From the NCBI RefSeq assembly GCF_001659605.2, contig NW_025215483.1, positions 124,001-188,000 on the forward strand: a stretch of 64,000 bases of DNA. The letters run 5' to 3'. Shown piece by piece: positions 45,801-56,754 of the stretch. The stretch's first letter is position 1, and the number at the start of each line of letters is the position of its first letter. The notes under the pieces are model-generated. The model saw only the letters and a program-made list of their open reading frames with translations, was not told the DNA's origin and ran no database searches. The position numbers and the translations under genes are program-made. Source of the stretch: Manihot esculenta. Its lineage: Eukaryota; Streptophyta; Magnoliopsida; Malpighiales; Euphorbiaceae.

Positions 45801-48800
45801 AAACTGCCAAGTCTATCACCCATGTTACATCCGGTGCCCGATTTCGGACTAACAGCTTCCATCCCAAAAACTGCCAAGTCTATCACCCATGTTACATCCG
45901 GTGCCCGATTTCGGACTAACAGCTTCCATCCCTAAAACTGCCAAGGCTATCACCCATGTTACATACGGTGCCCGATTTCGGACTAATAGCTTCCACCCCA
46001 AAAACCGCCAAGTCTATCACCCATGTTTCATCCGGTGCCCGATTTCGGACTAACAGCTTCCATCCCAAAAACTGCCAAGTCTATCACCCACGTTACATCC
46101 GGTGCCCGATTTCGGACTAACAGCTTCCATCCCAAAAACTGCCAAGTCTATCACCCATGTTACATCCGGTGCCCGATTTCGGACTAACAGCTTCCATCCC
46201 AAAAACTGCCAAGTCTATCACCCATGTTACATCCGGTGCCCGATTTCGGACTAACAGCTTCCATCCCAAAAACTGCCAAGTCTATCACCCATGTTACATC
46301 CGGTGCCCGATTTCGGACTAACAGCTTCCATCCCAAAAACTGCCAAGTCTATCACCCATGTTACATCCGGTGCCCGATTTCGGACTAATAGCTTCCATCC
46401 CAAAAACTGCCAAGTCTATCACCCATGTTACATCCGGTGCCCGATTTCGGACTAACAGCTTCCATCCCAAAAACTGCCAAGTCTATCACCCATGTTACAT
46501 CCGGTGCCCGATTTCGGACTAACAGCTTCCATCCCTAAAACTGCCAAGGCTATCACCCATGTTACATACGGTGCCCGATTTCGGACTAATAGCTTCCACC
46601 CCAAAAACCGCCAAGTCTATCACCCATGTTTCATCCGGTGCCCGATTTCGGACTAACAGCTTCCATCCCTAAAACTGCCAAGTCTATCACCCATGTTACA
46701 TCCGGTGCCCGATTTCGACATAATAGCTTCCATCCCAAAAACTGCCAAGTCTATCACCCATGTTACATCCGGTGCCCGATTTCGGACTAACAGCTTCCAT
46801 CCCAAAAACTGCCAAGTCTATCACCCACGTTACATCCGGTGCCCGATTTCGGACTAACAGCTTCCATCCCAAAAACTGCCAAGTCTACCACCCATGTTAC
46901 ATCCGGTGCCCGATTTCGGACTAACAGCTTCCATCCCAAAAACTGCCAAGTCTATCACCCATGTTACATCCGGTGCCCGATTTCGGACTAACGGCTTGGA
47001 TCCCCTAAACTGCCAAGTCTATCACCCATGTCACATCCGCTGCCCGATTTCGACATAATAGCTTCCATCCCAAAAACTGCCAAGTCTATCACCTATGTTA
47101 GATCCGGTGCCCGATTTCAGACTAACAGCTTCCATCCCAAAAACTGCCAAGTCTATCACCAATGTTACATCCGGTGCCCGATTTCGGACTTCCAGCTTCC
47201 ATCCCAAAAACTGCCAAGTCTATCACCCATGTTACATCCGGTGCCCCATTTCGGACTAACAGCATCCATCGCAAAACTGCCAAGTCTATCACCCATGTTA
47301 CATCCGGTGTCCGAATTCGGACTAGCAGCTTCCATCCCAAAAACTGCCAAGTCTATCACCCATGTTACATCCGGTGCCCGATTTCGGACTAACAGCTTCC
47401 ATCCCAAAAACTGCCAAGTCTATCAACCATGTTACATCCGGTGCCCGATTTCGGACTAACAGCTTCCATCCCAAAAACTGCCAAGTCTATCACCCATGTT
47501 ACATCCGGTGCCCGATTTCGGACTAACAGCTTCCATCCCAAAAACTGCCAAGTCTATCACCCATGTTACATCCGGTGCCCGATTTCGGACTAACAGCTTC
47601 CATCCCAAAAACTGCCAAGTCTATCACCCATGTTACATCCGGTGCCCGATTTCGGACTAACAGCTTCCATCCCAAAAACTGCCAAGTCTATCACCCATGT
47701 TACATCCGGTGCCCGATTTCGGACTAACAGCTTCCATCCCTAAAACTGCCAAGGCTATCACCCATGTTACATACGGTGCCCGATTTCGGACTAATAGCTT
47801 CCACCCCAAAAACCGCCAAGTCTATCACCCATGTTTCATCCGGTGCCCGATTTGGGACTAACAGCTTCCATCCCAAAAACTGCCAAGTCTATCACCCACG
47901 TTACATCCGGTGCCCGATTTCGGACTAACAGCTTCCATCCCAAAAACTGCCAAGTCTATCACCCATGTTACATCCGGTGCCCGATTTCGGACTAACAGCT
48001 TCCATCCCAAAAACTGCCAAGTCTATCACCCATGTTACATCCGGTGCCCGATTTCGGACTAACAGCTTCCATCCCAAAAACTGCCAAGTCTATCACCCAT
48101 GTTACATCCGGTGCCCGATTTCGGACTAACAGCTTCCATCCCAAAAACTGCCAAGTCTATCACCCATGTTACATCCGGTGCCCGATTTCGGACTAACAGC
48201 TTCCATCCCAAAAACTGCCAAGTCTATCACCCATGTTACATCCGGTGCCCGATTTCGGACTAACAGCTTCCATCCCAAAAACTGCCAAGTCTATCACCCA
48301 TGTTACATCCGGTGCCCGATTTCGGACTAACAGCTTCCATCCCTAAAACTGCCAAGTCTATCACCCATGTTACATCCGGTGCCCGATTTCGGACTAATAG
48401 CTTCCATCCCAAAAACTGCCAAGTCTATCACCCATGTTTCATCCGGTGCCCGATTTCAGACTAACAGCTTCCATCCCAAAAACTGCCAAGTCTATCACCC
48501 ACGTTACATCCGGTGCCCGATTTCGGACTAACAGCTTCCATCCCAAAAACTGCCAAGTCTATCACCCACGTTACATCCGGTGCCCGATTTCGGACTAACA
48601 GCTTCCATCCCAAAAACTGCCAAGTCTATCACCCACGTTACATCCGGTGCCCGATTTCGGACTAACAGCTTCCATCCCAAAAACTGCCAAGTCTATCACC
48701 CATGTTACATCCGGTGCCCGATTTCGGACTAACAGCTTGGATCCCTAAAACTGCCTAGTCTATCACCCAGGTTACATCCGCTGCCCGATTTCGACATAAT

Positions 48801-48971
48801 AGCTTCCATCCCAAAAACTGCCAAGTCTATCACCCATGTTACATCCGGTGCCCGATTTCGGACTAACAGCTTCCATCCCAAAAACTGCCTAGTCTATCAA
48901 CCATGTTACATCCGGTGCCCGATTTCGGACTAACAGCTTCCATCCCTAAAACTGCCAAGGCTATCACCCAT
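42818..48971 (-). repeat. 67-bp satellite array, inverted orientation
   Basis: About 92 monomers of the same satellite, now reading GGTGCCCGATTTCGGACTAA on +. It includes inverted copies of the variant cassette and further diverged monomers (ATCCGCTGCCCGATTTCGAC, AACAGCTTGGATCCC). A diverged block starting with GTTAGATCCGG at 44012 recurs at 47095. No gene seen. It ends with the CCCAT target duplication of element C (48967-48971). Confidence 0.97.
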
Positions 48972-51151
48972 TGTAACGACCCCAAAAAAAGGACCGTCAC
49001 CGGCGCTAGGATTCAGGTCGGCTTAAGGCCGCCAGAACCCGTAGCAAGCCTGCTATACTCTCTGGTGTACCTGTAAACCTCGTACATGATCATACATTTT
49101 CAGTGAAAATAAAACTCTTTTCTGAACCAAGGCTTAACCTGTGCATGCACTATCTCTGTACTCTGTACTCATGTACTCTGTACTCTGTATCCCTGACTAG
49201 AGCTTGCTCTAGATGGGTTCACTCATACCTGTTAAGCCTGGTTTTCACATACAGGAAAACATGTATACATATACAGATCATGTACAACACATACATCACT
49301 AGGTCAAGCAACAACTATTACATCTCTTTAATATTACATGTCCACTCTAAGCTATTACAGATCTCTTTACTTTTTCTGTACTCTGCTGGACTGTCCCTTC
49401 CTGTACACTGTACACTGAATACTGAACCTGCAAAACTGGGGTTAAGGGAGTGGGATGAGCTCTATAGCCCAGTGAGTAGAACAGTAAAACATCTCAGTAA
49501 AATATGATCTCATGGAATGCACCATATCACAGACAAGCCACATCAAGAGTAAACCTGTCACCACATAGTCCCAGTAACTCTGTGCCAGGGCGTAGAATCG
49601 AGCACCTGGTCTTCCTGTCATATATGTATATGTGTATATAACACCTGTGAACTTACCATTGCCAGGGCGTAGTCAAAGGCTCCTGGTCTTTACTATATAC
49701 CTGCCAGGGCGTAGTCAAAGGCTCCTGGTCTTTGCTATACGTGCCAGGGCGTAGTCAAAGGCTCCTGGTCTTCCTGTCTGTGACTATTGGATCATTCAGC
49801 ATTTACTCACACCATCAAATAACAATGCAATGCAACATATTCGTGAATACTAATGTAAACAACCTATGGCATAAACATGATGCATGAGATATGCTAAAAG
49901 CAGTTTGTGATTCAATTAAAAGTTATAAGTTTAGTTCCACTCACCTCTGGCTATCTGGACTGACTGACTCTGCAGGCTCACCTCTGGAGCAGTACTCACT
50001 GCTGCTCACTCTGGTTCCTCTGGTCTGTACCTATACAGATGGACTCAAATGAGGGACCAAACTAACTTATCAATACTTCTATTAACTCCCCAAGAATCCC
50101 CTGAAACTCACTTAACTAATCATGCAAAGCATGCAAAAGAAAAGCTGGACAGAACACTTTCGGCGGCAGGTTCGGCGGCCGAATGTCCTCTCCAGAGACG
50201 AAACTCAAGCACCTTCGGCGGCACCTTCGGCGGCCGAATCCCCCAAACAGAGCCGAACATGCAAAAACACTCGGGGCAAGCTGTGGCAGCCTAAGCTACC
50301 ATGCAAGAGGTTCGGCGGCCGAATGAACTTTCGGCTGCCGAACCTGAGTTCATCCAGAACTCAGTTTCAACGGCAAACCATCTCCTTCTTTCCTTCAACT
50401 TCTCAAACCATGCAAACTTCATCTCCTCAACATACATATACTCATGTATATGATCACAGGGGTCCAAGACTAGCTAATAACCCCAAACAACAAAACAAAC
50501 ATACATATAAACATGTAGCCATGCATAATTCTTTAAAACTACCATTAATACCCTAAGCATGCATCTCCTTCCTTCATCCCCATAAACTCATAAACATATA
50601 CACATGTTCAAGTGCATCACTTACCTCCTGTAGCAAGAAGCTAAACACTCTGAACAAGGGAAAACGGATCACCTCTTCTCACACTCTCAAACTCTCTCAA
50701 ACTCACTTTTGCTTCAAACCCTTCAAAACTTGGTGAATGAGCAAACTCCTGCATGAGCTGCTCAAAACACTTGCAGATGAGTCATAGAAGACGTGGCTAA
50801 TTCATGGCAAGAATCTGAGGCCAACATCTGTCAAAAGCCATGACTCAGCTTGGCTGGCCAACTCATCGTCGGCTGCCCAATGACATGCAAGACCACGCAA
50901 CATTCGGGGGCCGAACTTCCCTTCGGAAGCCAAACACTTTCGGCGGCCGAACTTACTTTCGGCGGCCGAACTTGGCTCAACTGCCTTAGGTCATTTCAAC
51001 TCATAACTTAGTTCCATTTATCTTAAAAAAAACATTTAAACACATCATAATCCTTTGTAACACATAACTCCTACCCTTAGATAGAATCCCAACACCCCGG
51101 ATTCCGCCAGATAATAGGAATTCCGGTGCCGGATTCTAGCCGGGTATTACA
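48972..51151 (-). mobile_element. 3' LTR of element C
   Basis: 2180 bp, TGTAATACCCGG..GGTCGTTACA on the minus strand. It contains dyads of the TTCGGC-GCCGAA type near 50160-50345 and 50905-50975, the 40-bp repeat block near 49661-49772 and an AT-rich TATATGTATATG stretch near 49621. The frames within it (49103-49507, 50122-50556) lack family resemblance and recur identically in the other LTR. Confidence 0.95.
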
Positions 51152-51164
51152 TTCTCCCCTCCTT
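51152..51164 (-). other. Polypurine tract of element C
   Basis: AAGGAGGGGAGAA on the minus strand, next to the LTR start at 51151. Confidence 0.92.
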
Positions 51165-51226
51165 AAGAACATTCGTCCTCGGATGTTCCTAAAACACAAA
51201 ATAAAAACACAAGGAAGAAACTAACC

Positions 51227-54038
51227 TTAAAACAAATATGGATACTGCTGGAGCATAGACTCCCGCGTCTCCCACGTGCACTCTTCTAGATTATGGTGGT
51301 TCCATAAAACTTTCACCATCGGAATCTCCTTGTTCCTTAGCTGTCTGATCTGCGTGTCCAGAATCCGCACTGGCTGCTCTATATAGGTGAGATCTGTATG
51401 AATCTCCACCTCAGGCTCACTTAGAACCTGATTCGGATCTGACACAAACTGTCGTAGCATAGAAACATGAAATACCGGGTGAATTCTCTCCATAAAAGCA
51501 GGTAAATCCAGCTTATACGACACATTTCCGATCCTCTGCAACACCTCAAAGGGTCCAATGTACCGTGGAGCTAATTTACCTTTCTTCCCAAAACGAACCA
51601 CTCCTTTCATTGGAGACATTTTCAGCAATACCCAATTACCCTCTTGAAATTCTAACTGCTTTCTGCGCACATCTGTATAACTTTTCTGTCTGCTCTGAGC
51701 TGTTCTGATTCTCTCTCTGATCATGGGCACCATTCGACTGGTAATGTCTACTAACTCTGGCCCTGCAAGAGCCTTCTCTCCTACCTCTTCCCAGCAAATA
51801 GGGGATCTGCATTTCCTCCCATATAAAGCTTCATAAGGAGCCATCCCAATGCTAGCATGATGACTGTTATTGTAGGCAAACTCCACCAAAGGTAGATGCT
51901 GCCTCCAAGAACCGCTAAAGTCTAACACACATAGGCGAAGCATATCCTCTATGGTCTGGATGGTCCTTTCTGACTGTCCATCAGTCTGTGGGTGGAAAGC
52001 AGTACTGAACTCTAATCTCGTGCCCATCGCACTTTGCAGACTCCGCCAAAAGCGAGAAGTAAATTGAGGTCCTCTGTCTGAAACTATAGACACTGGAACT
52101 CCATGTAATCTCACTATCTCATCCAGATAGACCTGTGCCAACTTATCCACAGAATAGTTACTCCGTACTGGAAGAAAATGAGCAGATTTCGTGAGTCTGT
52201 CCACAATCACCCATATCGAGTCTATCCTGTTGGACGCTACTGGTAAACCCACTACAAAATCCATGGCTATGTTCTCCCATTTCCACTCTGGAATCGGTAA
52301 TGGGTTAAGCATTCCGGCTGGTTTCTGATGCTCTAATTTCACCCTCTGACAAACCTCACAGGCTGTCACGAACTGCGCCACTTCTTTCTTCATGGCTGGC
52401 CACCAATAGACTCTTTTCAGATCCTGATACATCTTGGTAGCTCCTGGGTGAACACTATACCTCGCATTATGAGCTTCCCTCATAATGTCTTCCTTCACAC
52501 TGCCCCTATCTGGTACACAAAGTCGACTCCCATAGCGAAGGATCCCTTTACTGTCAAATCTAAACTCTACACTATTGCCTAACTGAACAGTCCTGGCAAT
52601 TTTCATCAATTCAGGGTCCTCATGCTGTCTCTGCGCTATCTGCTCCAGAAACACAGGTGTCACTCTCATCTGTGCTATCAACGCACCTGTACCAGACAAC
52701 TCTAACTGTAATCCTTCGTCAAAGAGCTTATAAAGCTCCTTCACAACTGGTCTCCGCTCTGCTGCTATATGAGATAAACTGCCTAGTGACTTCCGGCTTA
52801 GGGCGTCTGCGACAACATTCGCCTTACCCGGATGATACTGGATCTTACAATCATAATCACTGAGCAATTCAACCCACCTTCTCTGCCTCAAATTCAGCTC
52901 TCTTTGACTTAAGATGTACTGTAAACTCTTATGATCGGTGAAGATCTCGCATTTAACTCCGTAGAGGTAATGCCGCCACATCTTAAGTGCAAAGATAACT
53001 GCTGCCATCTCTAGGTCATGGGTAGGGTAATTCAACTCGTGCTTCTTCAACTGTCTAGAAGCATAAGCTATTACTCTATCACTCTGCATCAATACACAAC
53101 CCAATCCCACTCGAGATGCATCACAGAACACTGTGAAGTCCTCATTACTGACCGGCAGAGCTAACACTGGTGCTGTTGTCAATCTCCTCTTGAGCTCCTC
53201 AAAGCTCTCTTCACACTGGTCTGACCAGATAAACTTCTGGTTTTTCTGAGTCAATTTGGTCATAGGAGCTGCTATCCTTGAGAAGTTCTGAACGAACCTT
53301 CTGTAGTAACCTGCCAGTCCCAGAAAGCTTTTAATCTCAGTCACTGTAGTGGGTCTGGGCCAGTTAGCTACAGCCTCTATCTTATTGGGGTCTACCTCAA
53401 TACCCTCTGCTGATACTACATGTCCCAAGAAGGAAATGCTCCGTAACCAAAACTCACACTTCGAGAACTTGGCATATAAACCATGCTCTCTCAGTGTCTG
53501 TAAAACAATCCTCAGATGCTGGGCATGCTCCTCTGCATCTCTGGAATACACTAAGATATCATCGATAAACACAATGACAAAGTGATCCAGAAACTCACTG
53601 AATACCCTGTTCATGAGATCCATAAATGCTGCAGGGGCGTTAGTCAACCCGAACGGCATCACTAAGAACTCATAATGCCCATACCTGGTCCGGAAAGCTG
53701 TCTTAGGCACATCTGCCTCTCTGACTCTCAACTGATGATATCCAGATCTCAGATCTATTTTCGAGAAACAACCTGCTCCAGCTAGCTGGTCAAATAGATC
53801 ATCAATCCTAGGTAAAGGATACCTATTCTTGATAGTGACCTTGTTCAACTGTCTGTAGTCGATACAAAGTCTAAAGGATCCATCCTTCTTTCTGACAAAG
53901 AGCACTGGAGCACCCCAAGGTGAGGTACTAGGGCGGATGAAACCCTTATCTACCAAGTCCTGCAACTGTGTTTTCAACTCTGTTAACTCAGCTGGCGCCA
54001 TCCTGTAGGGAGGAATAGAGATAGGTCTGGTACCTGGC
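51227..54038 (-). CDS. Pol half of element C polyprotein (RT-RNaseH-IN-chromodomain), cut off from Gag-Pro
   Basis: About 936 native residues. The open frame starts at 54058 with an ATG lying in the inserted LTR, which adds seven foreign residues before PGTRPIS. It matches residues 387-1322 of piece B closely. Counting from 54058: RT with [10 protein letters not shown] and FIDD (DD about 166-167), RNase H, integrase HHCC and D600, D661, E697, and a chromodomain at about 892-943 ending QQYPYLF. No stop or frameshift inside. It lost its link to Gag-Pro through the solo LTR insertion, so it would be expressed only from a new start, if at all. Confidence 0.95.
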
Positions 54039-54334
54039 TGTAACATCCTCAAACCCATAGGTAGAGTAGTGCCATCGTTAGGCTATTTCATTCCTAGAGT
54101 AAGGGGGCATTAGGGGAGGTGCTAGCTTAACTCTAATATGCTAATAACTGAATCATAGAAAACTCAAATAAAGAAACAGACATATTCAGAATTAAAGCAG
54201 ACAGTGTGATTAGCGAGTCGGGAACGAGTCACTTTCGGGAGGTGCTTAGGATTTCCCGACATGCTTGCTTGACGTGCTTGTTCACATCCGTCATGCTTGC
54301 TTAAGTGAAAAGGACTTTTAAAGGCTAAATGTAT

Positions 54335-54475
54335 AGTTTAGTAGGTCAATCTATGAATATTGAAAGTTTGAAAACTAAATTGAAACATGGTAAAGAGTTT
54401 AGTAGGTCAATCTATGAATATTGAAAGTTTGAAAACTAAATTGAAACATGGTAAAGAGTTTAGTAGGTCAAAGTA
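54335..54475. repeat. 61-bp tandem repeat (2.3 copies) in the solo LTR
   Basis: AGTTTAGTAGGTCAATCTAT starts at 54335 and 54396, with identical 61-bp units, and a partial third unit starts at 54457 (AGTTTAGTAGGTCAAAG). Confidence 0.9.
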
Positions 54476-55208
54476 TAAATATGGAAAGTTAAAGGATGAT
54501 GTGTCACCTAATTATGCATGAAAGAATGACAAAGCAAAATAGAAAAAGTGGCTGTCTTCTTTCTTCCTTCCCATTGCCGTAGGTCATCCATTTTGTTAAA
54601 AGAAAATGCTTTGCTTTTCTTTCTCCCACCAAAGCTAAGCTAAACCTCACCAAAGCCAAACCAAACCTCACCAAAACAACTTCTTCCTTTAACCAAAATT
54701 CATCCTAAGATTAAGAGCTAAAGGAACAGCCATATAGTGAAAGAATTGAAGAAGGAAAGTTTAGGGTTCCATATGCACCAAGCTTGAAAATCAAAGGTGA
54801 GCTTAGAAATGAGTAGAAAATAGCATCATCTCATTTCTTCATGCATGAATTTGACTTCTAAAGCTTTAATTTACAATTTATTCAATCCTTCCCTAAGATA
54901 TAAATTGGCATAGGTGAAGGAACATCAAAGGGAAAGGAGATAGCTAGAGATTAGAAGAGGAAAAGAAAAGAAGAATTCAAGAAAGGTTTGGTGTTTTAAT
55001 GATTTTCTGTTTTCCTTTGATTCTGCCATGAATAAGTGAAATTAGAGGTTGATTTTACTTGATGAAAATGTTGGTTTGATTGTATAAATATGTTATATGA
55101 ATGTTAAAATGATGTTTGAAAGGCTTAGAGTAAAGAAATTTAACATGGGAGCTAAAAGTGTAAATCTGGCAGAATAGGTTGTAACAGGACAGCTTGTGTT
55201 ACTAACTT

Positions 55209-55680
55209 CATAACTTATTGTGTATATATTGAAATTAGGCCTAAGATATACCAAATGAAAGCTAAGACAAATATCTAAAACTTTCATGAATTGACCAAAT
55301 TCTGAATCTGTATGTAAGATGATGAAAATTTCAAGTGAACCTAAACTGGACACAGAGTTAGTGCTTTCGGAACAGTGTGTATTGATTGTACCATAATTAA
55401 TTATATACTCAGTGAAATTTGTTAAGACCAGTGCCAAATGAATCCTAAGCAGTATACCTAAAAATTTTTAGAAGACATTTAAACTTGAATTTGTATGGCA
55501 ATGTATGAATCTGATAAGTTTTGTGATACTATAAACAAGTACCAATACTGGACTGATTAAGACCTTATTGAGCAGCTTATAAAGAAAAATTCATAACTTA
55601 AGCTAGGATGATCAGATTTGCATGAACCATACCTTGTTGGAAAGATAAGACATAAATATACATTTCTTATGAAGAAACTG
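55209..55680 (+). repeat. Degenerate internal repeats of the solo LTR
   Basis: Two clear and one weaker blocks share the order ATAACTT ... GAAAGCTAAGACA(T)A ... TTTC(A/T)TGAA: at 55209-55297, weakly at about 55390-55475, and at 55589-55680. Strongly diverged, so old within the LTR family. Confidence 0.5.
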
Positions 55681-56754
55681 AAGTCAAATTGTAACTCTAA
55701 ACTGCTTGAAAAGTTTATGCAATATATGACAGAATGTAGTTTTCTATATTGAAATGCTAAGTCAATAAAGTTTTGCACTATTTGCCATGAGTTTTCCATA
55801 TTGTAAACCTTGGCATATGATATATGTACTTTGGAAAAAGAAATCAAATAGCTTCAAATGACATGGATTTACATTGATACATTGAGTTAATGATACTTGG
55901 CCCTGGTAAACGTAATAGGAGTCGAGGTTAGCTTAAGGGTATGGCATGCCATATAAACATACAGAGTTCGCAGTACTGCTACCGATACATGATTTATATT
56001 AGAGGTTACATATCTGGTACCTCATAAGCATGGTCACAGAGCCCTGCTATCACAGTTTTGGCCTCTGAGCCTACCGTTCGGCACCCTGTGCCTACCGTTA
56101 TAACTCCTTATCTACCTAGTCGATCCTACTATGTGGTTATAAGGGCTAAGATCTTAAGTAAGATTGATACTTGATTTTGTGAACTTATTGGAGAATGTTA
56201 ACATGTTTACATCTACTAGCTCGTAATTGTTTATTTGATTATCTATTTATGCGAGCTTGTTTGTTTTATTATGTTATTTGTTGTTATCACCCACTGAGCA
56301 TTAGCTCAGCGTGTTGGTTTTTACCTCACGCAGGTTGTAGATAACGTAGGCACGTGAAGTTCATCAGAGGTCTACATCAGATACCAAGGCCATTATCATA
56401 GCTGGTTGTTTTGAGTCTCTGAGTCATAGTGCAGTTATAATTTAGCATGTACATATTTAATAGAGTGAGTTGTAACGGTTATGTTGTAAAGGTTATGTAA
56501 TCAAAGAATAGTAAGATGTCAAATATCAGTTGATAATTTTTCATGTGTTTTTCATGTGCTACAGTTTGAAATATTAATGAAACAGATGAGACTCTGTTAA
56601 CTTTTTGGTTTAAAATCTCACATTTATTTGATGAAATTTACATGCATTACCTTAAAACTTGGTATTTACAGATAAAGGTAATTGATTAGTTGTGATATAT
56701 CTAAAAAGGTATAGTATTCCTTGCTCTGTCTACTCTTTGATAGGGTAAGGGGTG

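Noticed and set aside
55093..55847. Two minus-strand frames of 114 and 96 residues in the solo LTR
   Set aside because: AT-rich, no family resemblance, inside an LTR; likely chance.
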